A stretch of DNA of 64,000 bases from Polytrichum commune (taxonomy: Eukaryota > Streptophyta > Polytrichopsida > Polytrichales > Polytrichaceae). A model generated the notes under the pieces. That model saw only the letters and a list, made by a program, of their open reading frames with translations. It ran no database searches and was not told the origin of the DNA. Positions 25,046 to 36,080 of this stretch are shown here, piece by piece (the first letter of the stretch is position 1; the number at the start of each line of letters is the position of its first letter). Made by a program: the position numbers and the translations under genes. The stretch is from NCBI GenBank assembly GCA_950295325.1, contig OX485806.1:51147169-51211168 (forward strand), given 5' to 3'.

Positions 25046-25749
25046 GTGTTGGTTTCCACATTGAAGAAAGACGCGACTTCTAGTTCATTGGTCACTCATG
25101 TGGTTAAGACGGACCAAGTAGAGGACGTCCTTGTATTGGATGTGGGGGGGACCTTCCCTGATGAACATAAGGAGAAAATTACTACTCTCGCATCCGCAAG
25201 TATGGCGAGTTTAATATTTTCTTTCTCCCGTTATGTCCAGGCCATGCAGGTGGCATTAGCTTCTCTAGGGGCTTCGGTAATTTCTGATCATTTGCAGGAA
25301 TTCCATTTCTATTCGAAGAAGAAATACGGAGGTTTACGTTGGGATCAAATGTAGCAGACTCAAAACATCATGTGAGAGAAGGACGATACACCTCGTACCA
25401 TGTACACGAGGTTGGAAAGATTTGTCATAAAACCTAGAGGTATTTTTGCGGATAACTAGTTGGTGAAGTTTTTTTTGTCAAAAATTAACAAACGACATAT
25501 TGACTTAGCGCTGCTTCAAATCATCATGAATTATGGTGGTCGAACTATACTCACAATGGATTAACCGTTATGGAGTAGTGTGATCGTACCTTGTGTTAGT
25601 TCGATACTACTAATTTGGTGTCCTTGCTAGTGTATTCTAGCAAATTTTGGAAGATTCCGGTCATGGCTGTAGGATTAACGGAGGCAAAGGTGGACAATAC
25701 CTTATATTGTTGGTCTTGTGAGAAGTCCGACCATGCTGAGAAAAAATGT
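25046..25749 (+). pseudogene. Gypsy gag remnant with CCHC zinc knuckle
   Basis: A 102-codon open stretch (25046-25354) ends in a sequence resembling the gag core before the knuckle, followed by broken frames. At 25708-25749 the reading C-WS-C-EKSD-H-AEKK-C is a CX2CX4HX4C nucleocapsid knuckle. In intact elements Gag packages the RNA. The true start lies upstream, possibly at the ATG at 24788 in another frame. Confidence 0.6.
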
Positions 25750-26552
25750 CCTTCGAAGCAAATGATGGCCATACTGTGAAAAAACCAAAGCGGAAGATAA
25801 TTGTTTCCACAAAGAATGTGACGAAGGAGGTTGGTAAAGCTTTATCAAAGCAATTGAAATATGCCTACTTCAGAGCTTTGCATGAGGTGATGAGTTCAGC
25901 AGCTGTGACATATGCTTAATCTGTATCACGAGCCACACCTTCAACAAGAGGGGAGTCTATGAAGAGTTTACGAGCTAGGGACAATGGTCTCGTGGATCAG
26001 ATTGGTTAGGCACTGCTACCATTATCTTGTGGATTGGCCGATGTTGTCCAATCTGTCAGTGGTCGTAATTCAAGCATGGAGGCTTTGAATTCGGCGATTG
26101 ACATGGTCCACACGTTGGTGTCTAAAGTGTTGCACACACCTTTGTCGACAGCGATGGAGTGGTTGTTACTCGACATCCAACCTGCTAAGGTTTTCTACCT
26201 AACAGGTAGGATTTTGGAAGGGAAGGCATTTTTATTTTCTTCGACCGTGGCTTAGGCCATCTCAGACATCCCTATCAGTGAGGATCTTGAGGAGGTCACC
26301 AAACGGAAAGTGAGGCTTGCAGCGGAAGCCATTGCGTCTTTTGATGCACACACCTCAGATGACACGGGTCCGACCACATCTTATGACTTACCAAAATATG
26401 CAGGAGCAACATATTTATCTATTGCAGCGGCTAGACATGTTTGTGAGTACCAAGGCATTTAATCAGGCGTCATGCGTATGGTGAATAACACTACCATTTT
26501 GGTAGTTAGTCAGGTTGGGGGCAATGCTATTTGAATTGCTCCCCAGTGTGTC

Positions 26553-26855
26553 ATGATGGATTCGGGAACACAACCACTTATGATTGGCAATAGGCTTGCC
26601 CAAGAGTTGCGGTTGACGGCCGATGACTTGGCTCCTTGCCCATTTACCATCATCACATTCATTAACCACGTGGAGCGTGCTACTGGGTATATTCAGAAGC
26701 CATTACAACTTAGCTTTCGAGTGAAGCTCGGAGATCCATCCACATCTATTCTTCTCAGGTCTACGGTAATGGATGCGACCAACTACTACATTTTAGTTTG
26801 TCAGCAAACACTTTACCCCCTCGGTTTTGGACTAAGGAGGTTTGGATCTGACTAG
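26553..26855 (+). pseudogene. Retropepsin-like protease domain of the gypsy element
   Basis: An open stretch of 100 codons begins MMDSGTQPLMIG. DSGTQ at residues 3-7 is the retropepsin catalytic triplet D-S/T-G. ATNYYILVCQQTLYPLGF near residues 77-94 corresponds to the conserved C-terminal part of gypsy proteases (usually NYDILxG; here D is changed to Y). It would cleave the polyprotein. The frame closes at 26855. Confidence 0.65.
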
Positions 26856-27120
26856 GTTGGTTGGTTGGGACGGCCATTAGGAACTTATTCATGTGGAGTT
26901 CACGGTAGTCGCGACTATAGCACCAATACTCATGGTTTTTTTATGAAGTACTATTTTTGATACATTACCCTATGGTTCTGCCTTATTGGAGGAGACATCG
27001 GCATTGATGGGGAGTACTGAGGATCAACAAGAGATGGGACCTAAAGGTGCATTTGTGCAACATCCCAAGGATCATCTTCCTCCTCGGCGCAATTCCGCCG
27101 AGCTATTCTAGAGGTGTGAA

Positions 27121-27564
27121 GTGATTTTCCTCTTTCTCGATGTTACAACACAAGTCATACTGGATACCCCATCGGCGTTGGCACATCCCATTCCATGGCG
27201 TCCATCAGACATAGGGATCACTTTGGTGGAACTGTTTGGAGGCATCGCGACAAGATTGGCGGCCATGTTGGAGGTTGGCCTCACGGTTCAACATTATGTC
27301 TATGTAGATAACATTCACGTGTCCACCCATGTGGCTCGTCATCATTTCTACCAGTTGATGGTGTTGTATTCACAGCAGTTAGATCCAACTGCCATTCGTG
27401 GATGTTTTGCACATCTCCCTTGTGATATTACACTTATCAGTAAGGCAAACTTACGAAGGTTGGGTCCCATGGATCTGGTAATTGCGGGACCCAACCTTCT
27501 ACATATTGTGGATATTGGCTCCGATGGTGGTTTTATCATCACATATTGGTGGTGGAGAAGATAG
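27121..27564 (+). pseudogene. Cytosine DNA methyltransferase-like domain inside the gypsy element
   Basis: The 147-codon open stretch contains ITLVELFGGIATRLAAMLE (residues about 33-51). This fits motif I of C5-methyltransferases, where the F-x-G-x-G loop binds S-adenosylmethionine. It is followed by YVYVDN (59-64), matching the acidic residue at the end of strand 2, and by LGPMDLVIAG (114-123), matching the strand leading to motif IV. In a working enzyme motif IV continues with Pro-Cys, the catalytic Cys; here the sequence goes to PNLLH, so the catalytic loop is lost. The C-terminal motifs are not recognisable. It lies between protease and RT in the same orientation, so it is an integral part of the element and not a neighbouring gene. 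The family resemblance (DRM/Dnmt3-like or Dcm-like) cannot be settled by eye. Confidence 0.6.
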
Positions 27565-27759
27565 GCTAGACCCTATTGTTGGCTTTGAGGTTGAGGGCAT
27601 GGTTAATGCCCATTCCTCTAAATAGTTGTTAGAGTCTGTGCCAACATCAGGTGGTTTCCCTTTTGTGGAGAAGGAGACCACACAATTTGTTAATTGGCCA
27701 TTGGAATTAGGCCTTCACCTCACCAGTGTTGAGGCACGGAAGGTATGAGCATTCATTCG

Positions 27760-28470
27760 CTAAACCATAGGTGTTTTGCTTTTAGCCTTCAGGATCTTGA
27801 AGACTATAAAAGAAAACTCCATCCACATTTAGTTGGAAGACAACCATCTTATTTTTTTAGAGACCTTATAGGTTCAGTGTTTTTGTGAGGATTGACGTCC
27901 TGGCTCGTTGCCGAGAGCTCTTAGTAGCAAAACTGATTGGACTTTCCAACGCGGAGTATGTTTGTGTTACACTTATGCCATCAAAGAAGGATATCTTTGG
28001 CAATTGGATGGAGAAGCGGATGTGTGGGGATTACCATCCAGTTAACTGGAAGACAAAAACGGATCGGTATCCCATGCCAATCCAACAGGAGTTGTTCGAT
28101 GCCATCGGATTTTCTTAAGTCTTTAGCACCCTGGAATTGAGATCCGCCTATCACCAACTCCCATTACTTGCGGGAGATCAAGTGAAAACTACATTTTGGG
28201 GAGTTGATCATGATGGGAAAAACCAACTATAACATTGGAATTTTCTTCCATTTTGCCTAAATAATGCACCTGCTGAGTTTGAGTGAATAATGGACCAGGT
28301 TCTCTCTCGCTTGCCCTTTTCTCGGTGTTACATTGATGATGTGATCATCTTCAGTAGGACACCACAAGAGCTTGTGACGCATCTATAAGCCGTTTTTAAT
28401 AGTTGCAGCGGTGGAGATTGCGTTTACACCATGACAAGTGTAAGTTTTTCGTGACCGACTAGCATATCTA
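27760..28470 (+). pseudogene. Gypsy reverse transcriptase remnant
   Basis: FCFSLQDLEDYK near 27775 starts the RT N-terminus. CVTLMPSKKDIFGNW and CGDYHPVNWKTKTDRYPMP (27960-28082) match the fingers and palm of gypsy RT. After a frameshift near 28115, LRSAYHQLPLLAGDQVKT continues, and CYIDDVIIF holds the YxDD active site (28329-28340). At least two stops and two shifts lie within. Confidence 0.75.
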
Positions 28471-28479
28471 GGTTACATG

Positions 28480-28985
28480 ATTAATCCAAGAGGTCTTGGG
28501 GTAGAGTGTGCTAAGGTGGACTCCATGCAAAATATTCCAACACTAGTCGAGGTGCCGAGACTTTGTGTTTTTTTAGGTTTGGCGAAGTATTACCAACGTT
28601 TTGTCAAGAACTTTAGCTTGATCGCCAAACATCTCATCATTTTTACGAGCAACGACCAACAGGTGTGAACAACAACAAACATTTGAGATCAAAAACTGGG
28701 TGCGACTCCAATGCTTTGACGTCCTGATGTTTCCAAACCTTTCTAGTTGCATACGGACTAGAGTTCGTTAGGATTTGGAGGAGTCCTCAGTTAAAAAACC
28801 GATTATGACCGGGAGTATGTTGTTGCTTATGCTTCGTGAAACAACAATAATGCAGAGGCCAATTATGAGGGAGAAGCATTGGTGGCGGTCTGGGCTATTG
28901 CCCTTTTCCGGCCATATCTCTATAGTTGTAACGAAACTCCAATTCCTTGTTGGAAGTTTTTTTGGCATGAACCACCCAATTACGA
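28480..28985 (+). pseudogene. Gypsy RT connection and RNase H remnant
   Basis: EVPRLCVFLGLAKYYQRF (from about 28549) is the RT-RNase H connection, with KNFSLIAKHL following. A shifted frame then gives SKPF near 28730 and YVVAYASRNNNNAEANYEGE (28818-28877), the gypsy RNase H signature. Homology ends at about 28985 without integrase. Confidence 0.7.
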
Positions 28986-29299
28986 GGTAAGATAAAATTA
29001 CCCTTATTTTCTGCGCAAAATCCCTTTATATACCTTCCCACCATGCCCGATTGTCTTAAGTTTAACTGATATAGAAACAAGTTCAACTATAATGAACTCT
29101 ATACTTCACTTTAAATTCATTCTAAACTATCGTTATCTTAGTTCTAGTCCAACATGTACCAATAGTGGCCCATATTACACTCTTTTTCATTTAACTTTGA
29201 GCTTCTCTGCTCAAATGGTATACTACCTTAAGCTCCCAAGCCATCAACTCGCTTCCGTTTATGATTGCTTCTTCTATTGATCTTATTGGACACACTAAC

Positions 29300-29470
29300 A
29301 CTCTCAATACCTTTACTTTGTGTTAGCCGTTCTTGTGAACGTGCCACAGTGTCCCAATATTTTTTGAGCACTTTTGAACTCAAATTCTTTTCTGGCTCCT
29401 AAGAATTATGCTCAAATCCATATCCAAGCCACTTGATGAGGTAAATTTTTTGAGGCCTCATATGACTACC
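29300..29470 (-). pseudogene. Chromodomain of the second gypsy element
   Basis: The minus reading YLIKWLGYGFEHNS-stop-EPEKNL...KVLKKYWDTVA follows the chromodomain pattern YLVKWxGY...SWEP..NL. The expected Trp codon before EPE is TAG. Such domains target integration to heterochromatin in chromoviruses. Confidence 0.6.
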
Positions 29471-29472
29471 TC

Positions 29473-30400
29473 TTACCTCATGTGTATGAAAACGCGTTCA
29501 ATATTGAATGACAATTCATCATCGTCTAGGATTGGTGGCGGCGGAGGTTGTACTTTGCTAGAAGTCTTATATGACTTTAGAAGTGAGATATGACATACAT
29601 TATGTATTTTCAAAGTCTCCGGCAATTCTAATTTGTAAGCCACATTGCCCACCTTTAAAATGACCAATCCATCTAGGTGACAACTTCCTTGCTCTTGGCA
29701 TCTTTAACTTAATGTTAGATGTACTCAACAACACTTGAGTTCCAACATCAAAAAAGATATCTCATCTGTATGTATCAGCATAGGATTTTTGTCTATTCTG
29801 TGCTCCTAGAAAATGTTTCTTAGCCTCTTGCATAATACTAGACATCGATTGCACTAAGTCCTTTGTAGCATGGACATGGCACTTGCTGATCCCAATGTTC
29901 AAAGGTGTCAAGGAATGTTGACCATGATTCAACATTAAAAAAAATGGTTTGAATTGATTCTTGCCAAGAATTTTTGTATGAAAATTTAACCAAACATAAG
30001 TAAATATCTCAATCATCTTGAGTTGGGCTAACATAATGCCTTAGCATATTTTTTAGAATACTTTTAATTCTCTCCATATGCCCATCTGTTTGAGGATGAA
30101 AAGTTGTAGACATAGCTTGTTTTGTGCCTAAAATATTATATAGTGCAACCCAAAACCGACTAGTAAATCAAGTATCTCAATCATTAATTAGTTTTCTAGG
30201 AAGACCATGATACTTATACACAAAATCTATCAATAATCTTGAATTTTTTTTTGTAGTAACTGTGGTCACTCTGCCTATAAAATGAGCCATCTTGCTCAAT
30301 TTATCCACACACACCAATATTTCATATGCTCTTGTTTTCTGGAAGTTCGTCCAATGATAAAATCAAGCCTAACACATTTTAACTTCCTTTCAAAAATTTC
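29473..30400 (-). pseudogene. Integrase core and C-terminus of the second gypsy element
   Basis: On the minus strand YHGLPRKLIND and FHPQTDGHMERI (30055-30215) carry integrase core landmarks including the catalytic Glu. LNHGQHSLTPL...KDLVQSMSSIMQEAKKHFL...AQNRQKSYAD (29762-29950) is the end of the core. GNVAYKLELPETLKIHNVCH (about 29583-29651) is the C-terminal domain before the chromodomain. The frames are broken between blocks. Confidence 0.7.
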
Positions 30401-30478
30401 CAAGGGTTGCAATAATCATGTTGTTCTTGTAAGAGACGTTTTACTACGTTGACATACATCACATGTATTCACATAAGT

Positions 30479-31069
30479 TTAGACATCATCCTTCAATTTT
30501 GGCCACCTAAAATTGGTCTCAACTTGTTTCAAGGTCTTTGTAACACCCACATGCTCACTATCAAAAGTATCATGACATACAAAGAATATATCTTTACGAA
30601 GGGAACCCACATCAGGTACCACAATTGCATCTTGGTAGCACCAAATGACATCTTTGAGCACCAATTTTGCTAAATTAATCGGGTCCTTAAACCACGGGTT
30701 TAGAACATACCCTGCAATGATCTTATTAAAGAATTTATTATCAAACCTAGAAGGATGTTTTCTAGTGTTGGTCATCTCCATGGGAGCACTCCTCCTAGTG
30801 TCGGCCATCACTGGTTGCAAGCTACAATTTGAAGTATTTTTTGTCAGTAAGGCTAACATGACCCGCTTTTCATCTAATGGATTCATACTCAATGGATTGG
30901 TAACATTGCTTCCCCATGACAATACTCCCATCGATAATGAAAAATTTGCTCCAAATACTCTAACCATTGAGCTTGACACCTTCAGAAAATCTATTGTGAT
31001 TTTACATAGGTTAATGGATTGTGATTTGTAATCACTACACATTCTGAACTTTCTAAATAACAATACCAT
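30479..31069 (-). pseudogene. RNase H tail and integrase zinc-binding region of the second gypsy element
   Basis: A 196-codon open frame. Its C-terminal half reads WFKDPINLAKLVLKDVIWCY, DVGSLRKDIFFVCHDTFDSEHVGV and TKTLKQVETNFRWPKLKDDV (split here for length). This is the integrase H2C2 zinc-finger region, with CHD...EHVG holding the His pair. The N-terminal half is unlike the family consensus and may be a local rearrangement. Confidence 0.7.
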
Positions 31070-31117
31070 GTTTATAAGGCATTTACAATGCTTGTTAATT
31101 CTAGTTCACCTGTGGTA

Positions 31118-31339
31118 TTATTTCTTTTGGTAGGTTTCAAATGCAATTGGCCTACCTTTCTGCAAAAGAACTGCCCTTATATCCAATAAAAAAACATCAT
31201 ATATGACTTCAATTTTTTCACCAAATATTGATAAATTCAAAACAGGCGTGTATGTTAACGCATATTTAACCCCTTCAAAGGATTCTTGACATTGATCTGA
31301 CCAAATGTACTTCATATTTTTTCTTGTCAAATTAATCAA
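31118..31339 (-). pseudogene. RT-RNase H fragment of the second gypsy element
   Basis: NMKYIWSDQCQESFEGVKYA...TYTPVLNLSIFGEKIEVIYD...AVLLQKGRPIAFE is the gypsy RT tail and start of RNase H, where a bait of the type W..C..AF..LK and the first Asp of RNase H occur. It is open for 73 codons. Confidence 0.75.
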
Positions 31340-31400
31340 ATGAGCGACTAAATTTGAATAACCTTGAATAAATGGATGGAAATCATTATTAAGACCTAAG

Positions 31401-32499
31401 AATGAATGTAATTAACTTACATTATTGGATCTTGCCCATCTAGTCATCGTATCAATCTTTCAAGGGTGGACCTTGATTCCATCTTTATGTGAACCCATAC
31501 AGTGGTCCACCACTCCGCGGGATCACTTTTAGTTAGGATGCTAGCATTAAAATAAAGAATTGATAAGGAGTTTAAGAAGTTCATTTAGTATTTAGCCTAG
31601 AAAACAAAATGTGAATTACTGAGGATTTTGGGCCTTCAACCGTAAGAAACAAAAATCTAGTGAAGGATAAGGTTGGCCAAAATGAAAACTAAGTAGTGCT
31701 AGAAAATAGCGAAGTAGAAAAAACATGCTAGCTGGTAAAATCAACTAGCTAATATTTAAGTTAATAGATGCTAGCTAAGGAAATATAAGCTTATTAGTTA
31801 ATATGGGCCACACAAGACAATTAAATGTGTTTGGCGTAAGAAGGCAAAATCAGCATTTAAAATTTTAAAAATAAAAACAAGGGAGCTACTTGCCCACTTG
31901 TCCCCTTATCAACTCGATGTCGAAAATTCAGAAAGATTTTTAAGGTCTCCCGTCGAAGCCACCGCGACGAAAAGGTGGCAACCTCAACCGCGAAAACCCC
32001 CAAGCCTAAATTTTGGGGAAGAATTCGAAGAATGAAGCCGATGGCGGAGAGGGTTCAACCCTTTTATTAGAGGGTTTGAAAACCCCTCCTTTCATTTGGT
32101 AATGTGTGTTTGTTAATACATAAAGAATTCTTTCTTTCTTGTATAGAAGTAGGTTAGATTGTATAATTGCAAGTGGAGGCATTGTAGACCTTAGCCGCCG
32201 ATGGCCTGAATGCTTAGTTCATGATCTAGAACAAAATAATTATCATTTTTCTCATATAGAGAATTTCTATAGCTATTTGTAGCCGTTTTTCATTTGTGAT
32301 TTGGATAAGGTAGTAATTAGTTATGAATTTTTAAAGATGGAATAGAAAAGATAGGGTATTCCTTTGGTTAGCGGCTGCTGGATCAGACCTGCTAGCCCAA
32401 TAAAAATTTTAATTGAAAAATGTTATATTATTTCTAAGTGACATAATGAATTTGATACAAATAAAGCACACCGAATCTCTTCGGGCTTATGTGCACGAT
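31401..32499. other. No gene seen
   Basis: AT-rich DNA with a GC-richer patch at 31910-32090 (GAAGCCACCGCGACGAAAAG region). The words GCTAGCT and TTAATA recur at 31725-31800. No domain was recognised. Confidence 0.4.
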
Positions 32500-32514
32500 T
32501 GTAATATCCAAATG

Positions 32515-33018
32515 AATGCTACACCTAAGATGAACAAATTTGCTAAGAATTGCATCTTCTTGGGTGGATTGTAAAAATGGATAATGGACATGTTGTTCAA
32601 GTTCCCAAAGTTTACCGAAAACGTGGTGGGGATCATTATAACTGCAAAGAAAATTGAAGTTGATGGCCTTGAAAGAAAGTCAGGTGGCCCCTCACAACAT
32701 AATGGTTTGTGCCATAATATGTTATGAGGCAAAGAACACAAGAAGTTTGGGCCATCAAACAGCACATAGGACAAGCTGAAGGTACAACTCTCAACAAGGG
32801 TGGCAAAGAAGAAAACCATCATCAAGGTTGGAAACGAAGGAGGTGACATGAAGGACAAGCAATGCCACAAATGTGGCAAGTTTGGTCATTTCCAGGCGGT
32901 GTGCCCTGATAACAAGGTAAGTACCAAGGAAAATCGTGTTTGTGCTGCTGCAAAAATGTTAGAAGGTGTTTATGTGGCCAAGACCAAGTTTTTTGTACCT
33001 CAAGGCCCAAATCAATGA
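32515..33018 (+). pseudogene. Gag fragment with CCHC zinc knuckle, third gypsy family
   Basis: FAKNCIFLGGL, then FKFPKFTENVVGIIITAKK and ERKSGGPSQ match the gag end found again at 44905-45090. The knuckle at 32863-32904 reads C-HK-C-GKFG-H-FQAV-C. Stops separate the blocks. Confidence 0.7.
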
Positions 33019-33109
33019 AAATAATGTCTCATATTTGGCTGACACATGGGCAATGCACTTCATTATGAGCCCAAAGCTCACAAGGAAGTTGGGCTTACCT
33101 ATGCATAGA

Positions 33110-33450
33110 GCACGCCTATCGTGGAACGAGTGTTCATGGATGTGTATAAATCGGAGTTTCCTCCCGATATAAAAATGCATCCAACATTGCATGTCTCACT
33201 ATGGAAGCCATTCAAGGAAAACACTTTGTAGCATGATCACAAACAAGTGATTAAGCCACCCTCAACCTCGTAGGAAATCATTTAGAATACAAAATAGAGG
33301 GTATCCTCAAGTGTATGAACCACATGCAAAAAAATGAATACTTGGTAAAGTGGCGAGGATACCATAAGAAATAAACCACTTGGATAGCGGAAAAAAACAT
33401 GGTGAATACCAAAGAAACATTGGAACGCTTAAAAGAAACTAGGGCTTGAG
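33110..33450 (+). pseudogene. Integrase C-terminus and chromodomain remnant, third gypsy family
   Basis: RVFMDVYKSEFPPDIKMHPT followed by LHVSLWKPFKENTL and HDHKQVIKPP matches the segment at 48000-48150 in the related element. NTW-stop-SGEDT, close to the chromodomain YLVKWRGY, follows with several stops. Confidence 0.65.
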
Positions 33451-34090
33451 GTTCTAAGAAAAAACAAAAGCATTAATAAGGACATCAATCTCCTTTAGTG
33501 GGGGAAAGACATTAGTAATACTCTTAGCTTGGATGGAATGCCCTCCACAACCTGTAAGTGCTCTATGAATTGAAGCAAAAAACTTCAACAATAATGTTGC
33601 AAAGAGAAGAGCATGAAATGATTTCCTATTCTTGTATTTGTGTTTGGTTATAGGAAGAAGGGAAATAGACATGCCAAACCAGGTTGGGTAGGCCGAGTAC
33701 TTGGGGACCATGGCTTGGGGGGGTTTTGGATAAAAATAAAAAACTTCTTAGCCTTAGGTTTGTCTGAGCAAGGACAAGGTGATGGCACGTGCTCATAAAA
33801 ATGCAATTCATGAGCTAACATAATTTGGTGCATGGGAATTATAAAGCCATGTCTCAAAAAAAAATTGGGAACCATGTCATGCAATACTTCGAATCACACG
33901 TGTGCGATTGAGGCATGGCTTAACAATGGAAAACCATATCGGATTTGCAACCGAGACAACTTCATGAAAGCATTGAGGTTTAGCCTAGTAAAAAATGTGG
34001 AGTTAGGCTAGTGGAGCTTCACTTAGGTACCCCAAATAAAAAATAACCCAAGTGAACCTCAAAGTAGGTGGATCTAGTAGAGTTAAGGTC

Positions 34091-35190
34091 TTTGGCAAAG
34101 AACTCCAAGGTCACGAACAGACCACCAAAGGATGACACCTTTGGGATTTTGCCAGATTTGAAGATTCATTGTGGGGGTTATATGAAAAGGTGGTGGTGCT
34201 AGCCGACCTTTCTTGCTGTAGAACAACACGGCCTCCACATGCATTGGCCCAATGTAGGGGCAAAGTTGCCAAATATGCTTTGGTTTGTTGTAGTGTTGCT
34301 CTTGCAACATAATGATCAACTTGACATGAGATGGACATATATGGAAGTCTGCACCTAGCCACACCAAAAACTACCCACTCTAGAATAGTTCACATTTTAA
34401 TACTTAAGGGAAAAAATATGAGCACTAAACCGCATGGACAGTCCAAAATCATTTTATTTGGGCCGAGGGGATTGCCATTTTGTTACCTCCAAGCAATAGA
34501 TTCCTATGAAGTGATGGGATGTAACAATAGCATAGGGATTACTCGGGCTAAGAAGGTTAATGAGATACACCAAGGCAATGCACCATAATAATAGGAGGTC
34601 CTACACTTATTAATCCATGGCCATGGAGGGCAATTGGAATGAATAGTTTTTTAGGATAGGATGGATGACGTTTTTGCATTGTGTCCACGACCTCAACTTT
34701 AGGTTGTCGAGGCCACCTTCAACCCTCAGCCTTAGACAGTGTAACCCGCTGCTGACCGGTTTACACATACACTACACCTATCCAAGTTAACCAATTTATA
34801 TCTTTTAAACTTGAAGGTGGTTTGATGCATAGTGTTCCTAATGTGATGTTTCCCCTTAGGGAACCTCTGAGGAGTAGGTGCCCTAGATTTTCAAGTTAAT
34901 GTTCCCCTAAAGCCTAATGTCAAGGTTAAGTGTATTTAGAAGAATTTCATTCTTGTATACAATATCTTTCATGGTTTGAATGCTTAAGACCATTTTTATT
35001 CTTTTAAATATTCTAAGAATGCTTTGTTTAAGAGAGAATGTAGCTTTGATAGATTTCAAGCATACTTCCTCACTAATGTATTTCCATTTATTTAGAGAAT
35101 ATTCAAGTACAAGGATTTCTCATTCCTTCATCATCCCTACTTGTCCATCAATCTCAATGATTTGGGTATGATCTAATGCATTCAAAATAT
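34091..35190. other. No gene seen
   Basis: ORFs of 83-94 codons on minus at 34083-34367 overlap in two frames and show no motif. The stretch may be outer LTR or flanking transposon debris. Confidence 0.35.
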
Positions 35191-35199
35191 TAGTTCAAA

Positions 35200-36080
35200 C
35201 GTCTTATGAGAACATTCCGTTCTTAGTCTTAAATTTAGTTGGATGATACTTGATTATGGCCGATTCCAACTTGTCATGTTGCCTCTTTCCTAGGTTCTTG
35301 GATCTTCCAAAGGTCTTGAGAGAACTTAGATCCTCTAAGGATGATAAGAATCCTTAGTCTTCCAGCGTACTCTCATTCTTCATTTCCGAAGGTATTATGA
35401 GATCCTTGATTGCTCTAAGGCTCACGAGAGTCTTAGTCTTCTCGTCTTTGATTGGTTGTTGTGTCCAAAATCTTCTTTTAAGTATTTCGTCAAATGTCTT
35501 TGGCTTCGATTTTTCAAAGATTCCTACAATGTCCTTTGGTTTTCAAGAGAATCTCTTTAATTCGCCTTACTCTTACAAAGATGCCCTCGGTCTTCAAAAT
35601 GCCTTGGTCTTTAATTTGTTCTTCGTCTTCAAAATGCCTTAGTCTTTAATTTGATCTTCGTCTTAAAAAATGCCTTAGCTCGTAAGGATCTTCTTAGTCT
35701 TCAAAACGATCTTCTTCTTCTTCAATAATGCCTTAATCTTCAAAATGAGCTTCGGCCTCAAAATGCCTTTATGTCTTCAAAATGATCTTCTTTAATTAGC
35801 CTTCGCCTCGAATTTCCTTAGAGTATTCAAAAAGTTCTTCAAAAGGGGCCTTGGGTCTTCAAGTTTTTCCAAAATGTTCTTTGACTTCAAAATTTCTGCC
35901 ACCCTTTAAGAATTTCCATAAGTCTCGAAATCCTCCGGTTTGTGGTCCTCCAGTCTCGGGGTCCTCCAGTCTCGAAGTCCTCCGGTCTCGCGGTCCTCCA
36001 ATCCCGAAGTCCTTCGGTCTTGCAGTCTTCGAAAGTCTTCAAAAGGTCTTCAAAAGTCTTCAAGTCTTCGTAGTTTTTTG
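35200..36080. repeat. TCTTC-rich low-complexity repeat and 17-bp-class minisatellite
   Basis: Dozens of GTCTTCAAAATGCCTT-like words fill 35580-35880. At 35925-36010 these sharpen into adjacent units of about 17-18 bp of the form GTCCTCCAGTCTCGAA, then grade into AGTCTTCAAAAGG repeats to 36070. ORFs on both strands here are repeat-encoded artefacts. Confidence 0.75.

Larger units (their letters stand above)
24788..28985 (+). mobile_element. Ty3/gypsy retrotransposon carrying a DNA methyltransferase remnant
   Basis: Recognisable order on the plus strand: gag, CCHC knuckle, aspartic protease, cytosine-methyltransferase-like domain, reverse transcriptase, RNase H. PR-RT-RH order with RT motifs of the gypsy type places it in Ty3/gypsy. 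Every domain carries stops or shifts. The integrase and 3' LTR are absent: at about 28985 the sequence switches to an unrelated gypsy element on the minus strand. The unusual part is the methyltransferase between protease and RT. Confidence 0.75.
28986..31400 (-). mobile_element. Second Ty3/gypsy element (chromovirus-like), minus strand
   Basis: On the minus strand the order from right to left is RT/RNase H (31339 down), integrase zinc-binding region, integrase core and C-terminus, chromodomain (about 29300-29480). The chromodomain places it among chromoviruses, whose integrase tail binds modified histones. Stops and shifts are frequent. It meets the plus-strand gypsy element tail to tail at about 28985, so one probably inserted into or recombined with the other. 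The LTRs were not recognised. Confidence 0.7.
32500..34090 (+). mobile_element. Internally deleted Ty3/gypsy element, third family
   Basis: A gag fragment (from 32515) with a zinc knuckle is joined near 33105 directly to the integrase C-terminus and chromodomain, with all of PR-RT-RH-IN core missing. Downstream, 33480-34025 (GGACATCAATCTCCTTTAGTGGGGGA onward, quoted here in two parts as GGACATCAATCTCC and TTTAGTGGGGGA) matches 48380-48920 after the 44.9-48.3 kb element. This is a shared polypurine tract and LTR. Confidence 0.75.
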
